DNA from: Hymenolepis diminuta
Lineage: Eukaryota > Platyhelminthes > Cestoda > Cyclophyllidea > Hymenolepididae
Assembly (NCBI GenBank): GCA_900708905.1
Contig: CAADRB010000026.1
Location: 2,422,594-2,486,593, forward strand
Direction: 5' to 3'
DNA length: 64,000 nucleotides
Position 1 is the first letter of the stretch. Every line of letters starts with the position of its first letter. Below are positions 35,969 through 50,900 of the stretch, in pieces. The translations under genes were made by a program, and so were the position numbers. Under the pieces are notes generated by a model. It ran no database searches. It was not told the DNA's origin and saw only the letters and a program-made list of their open reading frames with translations.

Positions 35969-36467
35969 ACAATCCCTGATGTTGTATTGCTGGTCTTATC
36001 GACCCGCCCAGCGACCCAGTTTCTTGAATCTCCTCTACCTACTCGCTCCTCGATTCGCTGACGCCGATTTCCGTCAGGCCAGCTACTTCTACGTTGGTGA
36101 TACCCTCACTCAACAACCTCCACCCTACCAGGAGTTCGAGAAATCCATCTCCGATTCCTCAGCCGCTGCTGCAGCCGCAGTCAATGCTGAGTTCGCAGAT
36201 CTTCCCACACTCATCAAGACTGTCCTTGGACCTCCTCATGGTGTTGGCGGTTCTGGCGGAAGTAACAGTCTCTCTGAAGACTTCCCTCAACTCACCAGCA
36301 CAAATCCCGGTACTGATACTATATCCACGTCGCATTTCTACAGCTCTTCACTCCAACTTGCGAAGGATAAACAGGAGGAAAATGGTGAGAACTCTGGAGG
36401 GGAGCTAAATCCCAGTGTTGGTGGCCCATCCGGTGATTGTTGTTCAGCAGATGATAGTGATGTCTAG
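35969..36467 (+). pseudogene. INSR: Second copy of INSR last exon (assembly duplicate)
   Basis: This equals 21232-21730. It encodes the end of the kinase C-lobe ([18 protein letters not shown]) and the Ser-rich tail up to TAG. No other INSR exon precedes it on this contig, so it is not a gene on its own. Confidence 0.92.
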
Positions 36468-38584
36468 TTTTCTTCTCTTTTTTCCTTGATGTTTCCTGAT
36501 GAATGGAATTCATCTTATCATACTGTTGTGTTTGTATGTACGTATGCTTTCTGTATAATTTTACCCGTGGGTGTTTTATTGTTTCCCTAGTTGTGTTGAT
36601 AATAATACTAAAGTTTGCTAAATTGTACGTCAAATAATGCGTGTCTTATGGTTTTGAAGTGGTGATAGTTCAAGTGAATTCGTGGAATTATCTTAAGAGA
36701 ATCACAGCACAGGGAGAAAGTTTGTGAGTTTGTTGGGAAATGTAAGGTCACTGTATCATTGGTCTGGTTTTTCATCAACCATCCCTAACAGCGAGTCAAT
36801 TTTTGGGAAACATGGTAGCGTACCGATGGGCGTTGCAACTTTCCGTTTACTTATTAATTTGTGCAGTGAACAATTTCAACCTCATATTAAAAGCACTTGA
36901 GCCAGATTCGACACAAAACAGACTGATCTTGGTGTAATGGGTTAGTTCTTGCAGTATTTTGAGCTTGTAGCGGATTTGAGTAAGCCAAGTTTACGAATAA
37001 TCTACTTTAGAAATAGAAGACTGACAATGATGGCAATCACGAAAATTTTTGCAACCAGAAATAAAAGTTAGAAAAGCAATGGATTGTAATTAAGTACGTG
37101 ACTAAGGCAGTGTAGAGTATGTATTGATTAATATGCGCTCAAAACTTGCGTATATTATAGACGTGATTGTTGTTTGAGTGAATTATAAAGGATTGAATGT
37201 ATGGCAGTAAATCGTCTCTCAATCGACCATCGATTTACAAAATAGAAATTGGAAAGAGATGAATCCTAGCAATTCTAACTGGAAGCAATCGTATTTGAAC
37301 GTCAGAAGACATTTGATTTGAATTTTCGATGCAAATACTCAGCATGTATCTCTATCACAAGAACTTCTGTCATCCAGTTGGTCTAATTTAAAATATATGT
37401 TAATGAACTTGATCTTTTACCAACTGACGTAGCATGCGAGGATGGATTCATATCAAATAAGTAAATATAGTACTTAATAAAACCTAATAAATTAACTTAC
37501 AATGATATATTATGAAGCATTTTGTGGAATTAAGGTAATTACCACAGACGCTTCATTAATGACTCTAAGGAAGCGAGACCTTGAGAACTACTGCTAATTA
37601 ATCTTTCCGCTAGGGAATGCCTGTTACAGATCACTTAATTCTGGTTGATTAATCGCCTAAAATCCGCAGGCTCAAAGCCACTTATAGAATAATTATGAAT
37701 ACAGGTTAATACCTCTGACAATAATATAGTGTCTAAAAAATGATAAAGAGTTGAATAATCTAATGCAAAAGTGTGTTAAACGACATGAGGATATTAATAT
37801 ACCGAAGGTAGGTGTTCGAGAGTTATGCCTCTGTGTGGAGAAAATGATGGAAATTTAAAACGGAAAATGAATTTGTGCAGACAAGGAATGGTAAAGACGG
37901 GGAACCAATAAAAGATATTGGGTCGTAATAAGACTAATTAGCAATATTTGTCAGAATAAGATTGGACACAAATTAGCAAAGTTAAAAATATTGTTTATAG
38001 ATTAGGGAATACTAAAATACTAATTCAAGATGGTCGGAATAAAACCGATTTAAAGAAGAAAGAAGCAGAAATAATACATGTTTAACAGAATTTTCTATTA
38101 TACTTCATGCTGATCGCTAGGTTAAGTTAATGACCTGATAATAAGCCAAATTATAAAATAGGAAGTCCAAGAACGTTATTAAAATGAGATTTTTGAAAAA
38201 TATGTGTGTATAATAGTTGGATAATATAAAGAAAATAATCAATTAAAATAGTATTGCTGGAGATATCTAAGATTAACACAGCGACTGTAACTTCATAAGA
38301 TTTTGATTCATATACAAGATTTTCCAATATTGCTCAAATAAACAAAACAAATAGTGGGAAAAATAATTACATTTGGTTCTTTGAGTCATTAAAAAGATGT
38401 ATTTGAAAGTGTAGAACTTAGGACTGCGATTAGTTAATAGTATAATGTATTTTTGATGAACTAATTCACTCGCAAGTCCTTCAAAACTGGATGGAAGCAC
38501 AGGTTAGCTGTTTGTATGTTTTTAGCGTCTTCTTATCAAGCGTTAATGTGAAATGATGAAACTGCCATTATTATTGGTTCTTAG

Positions 38585-41500
38585 ACATTATTTGTATTCA
38601 AAGTTGGGCATAGCGTTTATCGCAGACGAAATCCGACGCCTGACAAGACTCATCATTGGCGATGCTGGGTTGAAAGCTGGAGTGATCAATATCCGCTCTC
38701 AAAATTCGTCAATAATGTTGTTTTCCAACTTCATGAAACGTTCAAAAACCCCAAGCAGAGTAACGTATTTATTGTTCATATAATTTATGTTTTATAATTT
38801 CAATCATTATAGTTGTTTATGAGGAACCCTTCAGTATTGAAGAAGATGGATTTGGAAATTTCCGACTACTTGCCAGAGTATCTTTCCTGAACGTTGTTAC
38901 AGATCTCCATTACGATATTACACTTCATGACAGTCTTGAACTCTACGGTTTTCGTACAGTTCGTCTTGATCCAAAGAATTTTGACGAATGGGTTAGATTT
39001 ACTCAATATGGAGGTGTAAGTATTGCGATTACTTGTGTCCCCTTAATAAGTATTTTTTATTTTACTTTATTTATTCATAGATCCCTATTCCAAAATCGGC
39101 TAATTCGTATACCATTCAACAAACTGTTGTGGAACCGATTCAGGCCCGTGGGACAAAATGTAATCTTCCAATTTCCCATTTCTATCCCGATTTGACTGCC
39201 GTAAGTAGCGATCCATTTCAGAAGCTTTTATTGTAGTTTGTGGTTCGGATGAGCTATTTAAATTTTACGCAAAGCGTTTGCGTTTTTCCGTCAAGACTGT
39301 TCTTGTTCTTTTAATTAGGTATGTAAAGAGGTATTTGTTTCATGTTTATAGTGGAAGCTAGTTCATTAAATATTCAGTCATGATTGTGGAGCCGTTACAA
39401 GCTAGTCGGTCAAGTCAAATTTCATAGGTTAACTCGGTCAATACGATTTTGAGGCTCTAGGCCGCCCTTATTTTACCTAAGATGAGTACTGAACATCATT
39501 TCCTTATTTGCGCCAGTGCCGCAGTGGTCAGCTTGCATGTCTTTCAAGTAAGAGATCACGAGGTCACTGCTCACCGATGTGCAACCAGTGATGTGGGCTG
39601 GTTAATTCTGACTAACAAGGGGTATTGCGTAATTCTAGCTTCTCGTTCGAGCTGCTCCAGAATATCCTCTCTCCACCCCAAGTCAAGTGTGTGGAACTTA
39701 TCTAGAGTGGTCCCACGAATGACCCGGGTGTTTAAAATTTGACCTCTGACCTTCCTGCTTGTCAACGTTTGTGTAAATGAAATGTCAACCTTTGTCTTAA
39801 CTTGATGGCTTCTATTAATTTAAGTTCACATAATGGTTGGCCCATCCGTGTTAGTAGCGCAGTGGTCAACGTGTACGTCTGGCAAGTCTGAGGTAACGAG
39901 ATCAATGCCTATTAGTGCACATCTAGTGGTGCGGGTGTCCAACCGCTCCTATTAATTCTGGTCAACAAGAGGGGTTGTGAATGTATTTCAGCATACCTTC
40001 AATTGTTGTGAACTTTTTTCTCATAGACTCGGGAAATTTGTCTATCTATTCTTTGTTATTTCGGAACCAAACTTGAGTGGCTTCACAATCGTTTGCGAAT
40101 TTTTCCAGTCATAGAAGTGACTTAATCGTCTCACTTTCGTTGGCGTAGACCATATTACATTGCATATCCTTACTTTAGTAAGCATGTTCTGTCCACTTGT
40201 TTCTGCGGAACTTTTTCGGAGCTGCTTCCGATTGTAGTGCTAAAGCTGTGTCCTGTCCTTAATATTTGTGTGTCTAAATAGTTAACCTCCATGTATCTAT
40301 GTAGATGTAGTGTTAACTAGATTTATGAGGACGAGATTGCAGTGGCGCGATATGTGAGCCAATAGAGAGGGTTTTTATACTTAGGGATTAATAAACAAAT
40401 TGGGTTAGCCAGTACACATTGGCTCAGCAGGTGAATCGCATCGAATTTCTGTGTTTCTGTAACCTAATTAAGTTTAGGTCACTTAACTGCAGTGCGTGAG
40501 TGACACATCGAGCCTCAGGTGACGAACTGAATCCGGCTAACTCAGTAAAAAAATTTGGGTGGAAAATAAGTATGAAATGATTTAGGAAGTTCGATAGAAA
40601 TTCTAATTAAAGTGAGTTGTGATTAAGGTGATTGGCCAATTAAGATGAGAACGATAAACATATAGATCAAGCTGACTTAGCGAGTTAACAGCGTCGGGTC
40701 CAGTTCTGATTAGATCTTAAGGCTGGCGGCGAGGCTTTGGTGTTGAAATCGGATACCGAGATCCGGGTATTAAATTTTTCCCACAACAGGAAAAATTTAG
40801 GAACGGTTCAAAATTAAAGCGATAAATATAGTTTAACGGAGAATTGATGTTAAAATGGTGTGGTGAAATGGATACATTCCAGATTAATTGATAAGGTACG
40901 TGTCGGTTAAATAGGGTATTTACAGAATACTACATACTTCTTTCTCATTTAAGGCTATCCTAGGTCAGGTACCAGTCAAACTCAATTCCCCGATCTCCTC
41001 AGTTCCTCGCAGTAGACCGAGTCGAGAGAGTCGAAATCAAGCCCTAGCCAATCTAGGTCTTTCAGTCACCACTAACTCCTCACCAGCTCCACTGACTAGT
41101 ACCACCGCAATCACTTCCTCAGCAGTCGGTTCTTCCGGTCGGTACCCCCCCTCACTCATACCTCCCTCTTCTTCTTCATTCAAACATAAGAAAAAGCTCC
41201 AATTGAAACATGAAGCGCAGCTACGTTTGGAGAACCAGTCTTCAAATCAGTCTGACCTCCCTAGCCCTTCTTCATCCTCTCCTCCTCTTCCCCTGCCTTC
41301 CATTCCTCAACCGGTGTACCCGGGTTCCGGTTATGCGTCGATAAGCTCACAAAACGGCGGCATTCCTTCTGTTCAACAAAAGCAGCAGCATGAGAGAATT
41401 GTTATTCGTCTCCTACGCTCAGATATTGAGAAGGGCAAGAGTAAAAGCAAAAAGAAGCACAGGCATAAGAGTCGGAGGTCAACTGAAGCCGCTGGTGATG

Positions 41501-44500
41501 ATCAACAGCAGCAGCAGTCGGGCAGCAATCGATTGGGATGGTCACCATCGAGACCTAGTGGAGTACCTTCTTATACTGTGAGTTTGACTTTCCCCTCCCC
41601 CCACCCCTCGACGTCCCAATAGCCATTTTATTATCCTTGCCAATATTTGTTGAAAACATGGCCTGAATAAACCTTTATTAAAGAATATCAGTAAGCCAAG
41701 TTAGTATGAAGAGCAATAACTCATAGGAGGTTCAAGAAGCATTGAAGAATATCGAGGAGAAGAGGAAGCGAACATCTTGCCACCATATCCTCAATGCTCT
41801 GACCCAAGGGAGAGAAAGAGGAGTATTCGTCGGTATGCCAGCTTTCCCATTGTTCCACACTGCGTCCAGTTGGGTTAGCTTGGTTGCGAGCCTACTTCTA
41901 ATTCTTTATTATCAATGTACTTTGTATTTTACACGTTTAAAATTCATTATTAGGTGTAAGTAGAAGTTAGGGCAAATTTTCAGCTAAATTTGAGACAATT
42001 TGTGGTTCTTCCTATCGTTCCCTTGAATAGATTGTGCTATCAACTATTCCACAGGTAAGTGGATTTGTTAGTTATTCATCTGTAAGTTTGTAGCATCCTG
42101 TGCCCTCAATTGCGATAAGGTGATGGTACTTTGTATTCACACGGCAAATTCTTTTGGCGTTTGATTAATGTTCAAAGGAGCTCTAAGTAATCAGACTGTT
42201 AATAGGGCTTAATTATCCCAACTTTGTTGTTTTCCATCCCAACACCTTTTTGATAGATGTTTTTACGTAGTTTTCTTTTGTTGACGTGCATTCTGTTTGA
42301 CTGGCTGGTGAAAGATCTTTCGTGTTGATTTTCTCTTTCGTATTTTTGCCAGTTCATTTAATTTTTGGTCTTAATGCTCTGCTCCGTCATGCGTTATTCT
42401 AACCTATTGCGGTTGACGAATCAAATATAAATATTCATTTAATTCAGTTGTATATATTGAGATTGTACTGGCCATTATAATCAGTCTAGGTGACATTATT
42501 TATCTTCTAGTCTTAACTATTCAACCAGACTATTTTATTAAATATTTATGTCTTATAAAAATCCAAATTAGGTGATGGACGTGCACGTTTGTTAAGTCGG
42601 AGGCATCGAGGTCAATATCCATCAGTGTATATATTTAATGATGTCGATGGCCAACTACACTCTTTAATTCTGATGGATGGTAGAATGCGAGTTTTCCATA
42701 AGGGGGTGGCTCCAGGATGCCAATTGAAGTGTTTGTAAGACTCATCTTGATGGAAGTGGAATTTTTTTAAGGATGAGTTCATTTGCCAGCAGGCAGTACT
42801 TAAGGAAAACACATGTGAGCGAAGTCGTAGACTTGATTGTCTTTCTATACACTGTACACAAAGAAGTACATTTCTGTTCCTCAATTTGGTAATGTATGGA
42901 ATAGTTGCCACAAAAGCTGAAAGGAGCTTTGCTTGCTAAATATCTCGTGTAACTCGTATCCTACTATTAACAGTCGGTAATATTTGTTTTTGTTATTCAG
43001 CAGCAGTCTCCACGCACTTCGCTTGAGGGAGGTGAGGAACACATCCTTCAACCTCCATCGTCTTTCTCAGCTTCTGCCATTCATTCTGTTCCTCCTAATA
43101 CTACCGGAGCTGCTGATGACAGTCAGAAACCGGTAAGTTCTCACGCCTACCTTCAATTACCTTATTACGCTCAGAAAATTGTGTGAATCAATTACGCTTA
43201 TTGAAGCAATAAGTCAGGTCACATGTTGTTGCTAGGACAGTCCGAACCTGGTCTTGAAGTCACTAGAATATACACATTGTAGTGATTTATTGCTTGTTCA
43301 ACCAAATTGATCTATTTGTGGTAATACAGACTTCATGCTATGCTCCAACAGGCCGATATGATGACTCATTCAGTTCATGATCAAGTTATTCCATTACCTA
43401 AGTAAATTACTGCATGATGTGTACGAATGCCTGCTTACCTGTGTAAGCATCCCGTTTTAAATATAATTTCTAATAGTATCGTTATGTCATTTCATGTTCG
43501 GTATTAAATTTTCTTAAATCCTATTCCATCGTTAAGTTATCGTGATACTTCTATTACTACTAAGTGGATCCTGATAACATGGTAGTTGAGAAGTAGCTCT
43601 ATTTTTAAATCTGATAATTTATTCACCGTTTTTTAAGAATAGGAGAGGAGCACTAACACGAGGATTCATCTGAAATTTCTATTGTACGTATGAATTCTCT
43701 GTGGTTTCTTAAAACAGTTGGTACTCTACCATAAGTTCAGTAGGCTTGAGTTTTGCTTTAAATTTCCTGGAAATCTTCGAATCCATCTCAGATGTTAGTT
43801 GTTACCATTTTTGCACTCGTTTCCGAATTTCATAGTGCACCAATAATTTAGCATATTCTACAATATTTCGGTATTAAAGATCATGTTAAATGGTGAAGTT
43901 TTTCGTACGCAGTTACTATTCAGTTACCATTTACCTATTCCTCATGTCATACTGCCGAAAAGTATTTGCCTGAGAAATTAGCCGTGCCAATTTTATCTTA
44001 TCTGATAAAGTGTTATGTTTGATGCTATTGCATCCTATTGTTGTAAATAAGGTATGAGATAGCAAGTTATGAAAGCGGCTGCAGAGTTCTTACTGAACCA
44101 TCAGCCTACTAATTTCTTACCATTTTCACTACACATTAAGATAGAGGTGAGAGAGAATGTTGGTTGAAGAGATTTTTTGTACACAAGGAAAATGCTCCAA
44201 GGTTTGAGTGAGCTGGATGCAGCGACAGTAGAGTGTAGTTGTCAGTGATGTGATGGAAGATAAACAAATTGGTTCAGGCGATGCAAACGTTCGACCAGTT
44301 AGGACGCAGCCAGTTAGCGCCATAGAGTTTTCTGTATTAGATTTAACCTGACTACTTGACCCGCAGGTCATGAGTGATGCATAGCAGGAAATTTTTGGAG
44401 AGAATTTTCATGAAGTGATTTATGAAATTAGATTTGAATTTTAATTCGAGAAGGTTGTAATGAATGTGGTCACTCCAAATTGTTTGCCAAATAATCTTTA

Positions 44501-46431
44501 GGCGCTGTCTAATTGAAGTATATTTGATCGGTTTTGAAAAAGCTAGAAAATTCAACAAGAACTGATCCTTTATTACTTACGACTTGAATGGAAATGATTA
44601 TTACAAAGTGTGTCTTCTTTTTTGCGTTTTCATTACTCATAGGCAGAGCAGACTGAAACCGGTGGTTTTTCTCAAATGGACTCCCAACAAGCCACGTTGG
44701 TTTGGCTTTCTCAACTCAAAGGTGGCCCGCAACCTCTTGTCTCCCCTCTTCCAACCTCTCATGCCACTTTCGGTTTCACTTCTGCTCCTTCACCGTTGCC
44801 AGCTCAACCATCACCATCACAGCCACAACCTCAATCACAACAGCCACCTCAGATGCCTTCAGCTGAAAAGGAACGGGCCCCCAAGGAGACTAAAAGTAAG
44901 GATTCGAAGTCGCGACGACGTAATAAGGAATTGAAACGGACTCACTCTCCGGATTCCTCAAGGAAAGAAACGGGTAAGAGATTGCTGAATTTTATCTTTA
45001 TGCATAAAAGCATGAATATTGAGTACGCAGAGTAGACTGCATTGGTATAACCTATTTACGAATCTCTCGAATCTTTCTGCTTCACTTCCGTTGATGCAGA
45101 TCTTAAATATTGAGTGTTCGTATTCTTTTTGACATAATCTATTAATAAAAAATAAACTCCATTCATTTGTACATACTAATCGGATTAGCAGATACATAGC
45201 TATATAATTTGAGGTAAGAGTCGAGAGCTTTGTTACTTGGAATGGAGAAATCTTATTTACTATTCATCCCAGAATATTATGTGCTACTAATTTTGTCGCC
45301 TTCTGAAAAGATAAACTTTCCGAATGACATTTCGATATATAGCGTTTCAAACATGCCTGTATTTTATTAAACTTAAAACATCCGGAATTTGGGTACTTGA
45401 AGCCTTCGGTGATCGGTATACCTCTAGAATGGTGGTTCCGTTATTTATAAAAAGCATTTCTTTTCTGCAACCATTAACTCACACTTAGCATCTCCAAGTC
45501 TCAATGTTTTTTTCCGAGTTTCCTAGAAGTAGCATTTTACGTTTTTAGTAACGAAAATCAGCATTACTGTCTTTTTTAGCCAGTTAAGACGTAAACTTCT
45601 CTGGCGTCTTGATTGATTCGCCTTAGCCATGAATTTGTGTAGGCTTCCTTTCCAATCCTCGTCAAGTCAAGCGTTCCTTACATTGTCTTGACTAACTCGG
45701 GAAGTTTCTTTGAATAATGTATCCTTAACATTGGTATATATACGTAATCAATCGGGTGAATGTTTAATACAAAATTTGCCAGTGACTAGCCTTCATTATC
45801 GAGCATGAATATTGAAGAATGATAATCGAATAACCCAGTAATAACCATACAGATGAGTTCTATTCGCTTAATTATAATCAAATATTAGCAATCTTACTGG
45901 CGCCAAGTCTCAATCCAGTATGTACGTTGGGGTCTCATTCATTTATTTATTTGTTCATCAGGTTGTAACGACCGATCTTTTCTTTTAGTGAAAAAATTAG
46001 CGAACACGTTGGAAATTGGCAGTACTCATCAAAAGACCTCCACTGAAGGGAGGAATCAAGATGTTATTTCATCTCTAGCTTTATCCCCAGATTCCACTCC
46101 ACCGATGTCAGTCGAACCAGCTCTTCAACCAACAGCGGAAGACAATGCCGAGAACAAATTAGCAGGTGTCTGCTTCGACAATGAGGAGTTGGAGAAGCTG
46201 TTTGATCGTCTCTGTTGCTTAAAACATGAAGAGAATGCAATCAGATTGGGGGAGATTTTGAGACGATATGACAAATCCATCGATTCAGACTGTGGAATAA
46301 ACGTGGTGGATTTACCCGACTCTTATCCCACGGTGATTTCATTTGATTTGAGAAAACTTCCCCTCCCTTGTGTACTTGAGTTAGCTCAAGTGGTTTCGGC
46401 TGATGAAAATATGCCAGCGTCTCCTAGCTGA
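38585..46431 (+). CDS. MLLT3: YEATS-domain protein, AF9/ENL family (copy 2)
   Basis: This has the same seven exons as 23848-31694, moved by 14,737: 38585-38759, 38813-39015, 39081-39200, 40954-41577, 43001-43132, 44643-44973, 45989-46431. The translation is identical, including the YEATS domain, the basic and Gln/Pro-rich middle and the AHD domain. Intron sequence is identical too, which argues against an old gene duplication. Count it as one gene with copy 1 unless reads show otherwise. The N-terminal exon is again unplaced, in 36468-38584. Confidence 0.88.
39505..39697 (+). repeat. SINE copy (duplicate of 24768-24960)
   Basis: This is the same sequence as 24768-24960, present again because of the contig overlap. 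Confidence 0.6.
39844..39997 (+). repeat. SINE copy (duplicate of 25107-25260)
   Basis: This is the same sequence as 25107-25260, present again because of the contig overlap. Confidence 0.6.
42572..42722 (+). repeat. SINE copy (duplicate of 27835-27985)
   Basis: This is the same sequence as 27835-27985, present again because of the contig overlap. Confidence 0.5.
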
Positions 46432-47251
46432 TAGCTGTTAAATTTAGATATGTCTCCCTCCCTTTTTTGGTTTCTTGTTTTGTATATATAGTCTTTCATC
46501 TTTTTAAAAGAGGTTTTATATAATACGTGATTGTTTGATATGTGACTTTCTTGAATAGAATTTTAACTTATTAATCGTTTTACCCTTGGGAGGATGGGGC
46601 AAAGGATTTAGCAGTGGCGATTGTGATGATCCAGAAATGTGTCTTAGTGTAGGCTAGAACTAAAGAAAAGTTGATTTCGTTATAGCAAATTAATTGGAAA
46701 ATGAATGAATGAGAAATTTGTTCAGTTAGTAAATGTATTCAAAGATAACGGCTGTATAGGACAGGAATTTCCAAAACGTGCACTCGGGGGCGGAACGGAA
46801 CGAAAGTCGGTTAACACTTCAATACAGGATAGTAATTTGAATCCTGGTTCCGCCAGATCGTCCACATTTACTTTACTGCATCATTTTCTGATACTCTATA
46901 GTTTCATGATGACCACAGTCGGGTCATGTCATCGCGTTATGTCTGTTTCAAGACCGATTGATTTATGCTAAGGTAATTGTAGGGAGACCATCTTTCTAAC
47001 TATTCGATCGGTCTATACGAGCAAGGAGTTGACACTAGTAAAGATTAAATGATGAACTGCTTTTCATATACAAATTTCAGCATTGCAGTTCCCAATCCTA
47101 CCAAGCAAATGAATAATGCAGCTCAATCAAGATTGCTCACTAGCACTCAAGGCCATTTGGAAAGTGTTAACATTTAATTTTTGTAGAGAAAATACATCCT
47201 GGAGCTGCTCTGATTAGTATCTCGTATTTTACTGCCTTAAGCGCTTGATAG

Positions 47252-47352
47252 AATTGATCAGTGCGGTTGACTCTCCATGTAACTAAATGGACATTGATCT
47301 CGTAACCTCCGACTTGGCAGATGTGAACATCGACCACTGCGCCACCAAGGCA
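47252..47352 (-). repeat. SINE head, minus strand (duplicate of 32515-32615)
   Basis: This is the same sequence as 32515-32615, present again because of the contig overlap. Confidence 0.6.
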
Positions 47353-47918
47353 ACATATATACTTTTACATTTTTCCTTTCCGTCTTTAATTAGGCCATTA
47401 ATTACGTAAAAAAGAAATATTTTATTTGCACTTTTCACTAAGTCGAGAAATCTTTTCTGAAACTTTTCCAGTAATAGTATGAGAATTGACACGGTACCCA
47501 AACAATGGTCTATACTTAAAGAGACTTGAATAACACGTTGAATGTATTGAATAAAATAGTGTACGGGAATGAAACAACGGTACTGTCAGAAAGCATGTAC
47601 AAAGCGGGTACACACATAGGCAGGCATTATCTGCGTCATGGAGTTCTTTAATATAGGGAAGGGAATGAAGTCTGTGGATAATAAAGTGGGGAGTAATCAA
47701 ACTGACCTGACGGCACTTGTACTGAAGTCGATATTACCATATGTGGATACGCTTGGGATAAATAACAAATGCAATTAAGTCAGCAATAAATCAATGACTT
47801 TACATTTCTACAAAAGCAGGCCGAATTTTATTTCACACGCAGTATCAGATCAGTAAACGAAGACGGAAACTAAATTTAATGATAAAAATAAAGTCTAATT
47901 GCAAACTGATGCAACAAT

Positions 47919-50900
47919 TTAATCTCCTTGTGGTATCCAAAGTTTTGTGCTAACAATTTTCCTGCTATTTTGGCATAGAAGGGGTGTTTCGAAGATATTC
48001 CTTCTTCGATGCCAGGTTATGCTGTATCCAATTGTGAAAGAATTTTCTGAATTGTAACTCGGCTCAATGGATATATTCTCTTGGGAGGGACTGTCAGTTA
48101 TTCGCCTCCAAATCTGACCAGGCCGAGTGATCAGATCAACATTAGATACATTTGGATTTAGGGCATTTGTGGATGTGGAAGCTAAAATGATTAAATTGGG
48201 TTAGCAATGTTATCTGACGTAACAGCAAGTAATTAATTATTTGACCTAGGCTGCTTTAGTTAGGTGTTCATTAAAGCTATATTATGGCTACGATCGTTCT
48301 GACCCAGTAGAACGAAGGCAAAATAACTAAAACTCAAAGCAGCGGTTAAGTTTATAGTGATCGGCATAAGAAGATAATGGTTGGTTGCCCGATTAGCAGC
48401 AGTGGTAGTGAGGCCCGAGCGCAGAAAATAAAAGTTCATGATTCGTCACCTGGACTCTTGAGCAAATTCATGTTCATAATACTGATTAGTTGTTTAATTA
48501 TGATTTTACCATTTTCATTCGTTTTTCCCTTCGAAATTTGAGAATGCAGGACGATTTTACATTACATTAGACAGCCAATATGACAGTATAGCAAAGGTAA
48601 GTTATAAATTTTAACTTATCGGGGCCCAAATGAAATTGTCAATATTAACATTGTATCGTCTTATCACAGTTTTGAATTTGGGATGCTAATTTATGAAAAA
48701 ATTTCTATTCAAATCTTCGAAATATTACTAATTTTAACTGAAAAGTTTTCTACTGGCGTGGACCATAGATACTCAACCTATCGGGTTGGAAAATTATAAT
48801 TTAGCCAAAGATGAAGAACAAAGGTTAGACGTCGACGCGGAAGGTCTTGTAAAATGGGAGTGCGTAAAATGTTAACATCAAAATTGATCTAAAACATTTC
48901 TGTGCCATTTGAATCTAGCTCTTTGATTTCTAAGTAACCTTGTCACTTATCGATGGTCAACTTTTTTTGATTCATTTGTGGATTTTTCTCTTATCCCCCT
49001 TCTTTAAGCTATTTATCGATTATTCTCCGTTACTGACCACCAGAATTTTGAATTTACTCTAATGCCTAACTAATTTTACAGCTTACTGGCTACGATACTT
49101 GCGGCTTCCAGCTTTGTTTTATCTTAATATAAGTGCTGTAGCGCCATCTCTGTTACTTTTCAATATTGTGGAATTGGGGTTCGAGGGCTAGGAAGGGCAA
49201 TAAACAAGCAATTTCTCTTCTGAATCACTTTCGTGATCTTTGCTGTAGCTTTGTTTCGATGAATTTACCATAATAAGCTTGGAGGACGCCTAACGGATTT
49301 CAATTCCTACTTATTACCCCTGTTTGACTTAGATTAAGTTGCATTTAGTATTATCCACATCGTCGTACTATCAAATTTCCAAGTTGCATTTTAAGATAAT
49401 CGCTTAGAAGTACTTAGGATATCCATATAATGGCCTCATTTTTTAGTAAGGAAAGTTGTTATTCAATTTTACTAGCTAGGTTGGAAGAAGTAGTTTAAAT
49501 AATGTACGATAATGGACGTTATGTCCGTTAAAGACATCTGTCAAAGCACTTGACTTCGTCATCAATTATGTACCTATCTTTTTTGGTAGGCTAGATAACT
49601 AAGTCTATATCATCCACACAAGCAGTAGCTAACCGACTGTGCCTCTCTATTCCATCTGCATGTCATCATACGCACTGGTAGACGTTTTTAGACTATTACA
49701 ACTCTACATTTCCCGATTGCATCATTTTCTCCAAATGACAATTGTAACGATTTCACATTTACCTAGACTTCGCCGTTTTGTTTGCTAGTCGTCGTTTTAC
49801 TTTACTCAGTCACGCCGACTTTTGGAAACCCTGGGTAGATTAGTCACTCAATCCCTCCTAAGAATGATTGCTGTGAGAGTAGTAATTTTGAGATGAACTA
49901 ACTGCCACCAGTCCCTCGTCAAGAACGTTCCAAGTTATATGGAGTTCAAAAATCAGCTGTTTGTGTGCAAAGATGGTAATGATTCACCATCAGAGTAAAT
50001 ACTCAGATTGATCTTCAATAACTGCCGAGCATAACTAGATGCTTGAGTCCTGAGCGGTTCAAGAAAGTTCGGACGAATATTTATGTGTACATCAGACTTT
50101 CTGTGTTCTTTTGTTTAATTTACGAAAAATGGTATTTATTTTTATGCATTTTTTAAAAATACGATTTGACTTTTCAGTCACTTTTATATTCACACTGTTC
50201 AGGAATCAGTCTTTCTCAAGAATGTGAAGTTAGAAGTATTTAAGTCTCCTAATTACTTCTCCTTAATGCTGTTTTAATTTTGTAAAAATTCGGGTGCGAC
50301 AATGCCCTTCAGAGTCATATGATAATAAAATCCGACTTGTGTATGCACAACATATGATATTTGCTACAGAACTAAATTTATCAAGGAAAATAGATTTCTT
50401 GCATTAACTATTACTGAGTGATATAAGTAGCATTCTCAAATAATTTCATTATTATTTCTCTGCGGAACAAAATTTAAACTTACGACGAACTACGTGGTGT
50501 AGAATTACTTTTCTCACAGCTTGACATCGACTTTGGTTTACACAATCTTCGGTAGAAGAACCATTCTGTGCACTGCCTTTATTCGTAGTCGCAGTGGTGT
50601 CAGCAAATCTTTGAAAAGTTGAAGCAAAATTCGACTTTTGTTTCTGTTGGGATTTATCCTCATATGTGTCCACTTCTTTGCTCCTGTGTTCACTTTTGCT
50701 GGATGATTCTGGATGATCATCACTGTTCACTAGATTTTGAAGGAAATTTATGTATCCGATGGCCAACCGGAGAGTATCTACTTTGGAGAGACGCTTTTCA
50801 TATGGAAGCGTTGGAATGCGAGCTCGAAGGCCTGCAAAAACATATTAGTGGGATTTCTCTTGCTAACTGCCAAAACGTTATATTCGACAAGTGCATACAT

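Larger units (their letters stand above)
35936..50671. repeat. Copy 2 of the 14,736-bp identical segment
   Basis: This equals 21199-35934. It starts 33 bases before the acceptor of the last INSR exon, in mid-intron. It continues past 50671 into unique sequence that completes PTF1A exon 2. All genes, introns and repeats of copy 1 recur here at +14,737. Confidence 0.95.

Noticed and set aside
35936..50671. Recent tandem duplication creating two YEATS genes
   Set aside because: The junction is an N, both breakpoints fall inside genes, and no divergence is seen even in introns. A contig overlap explains all of this.
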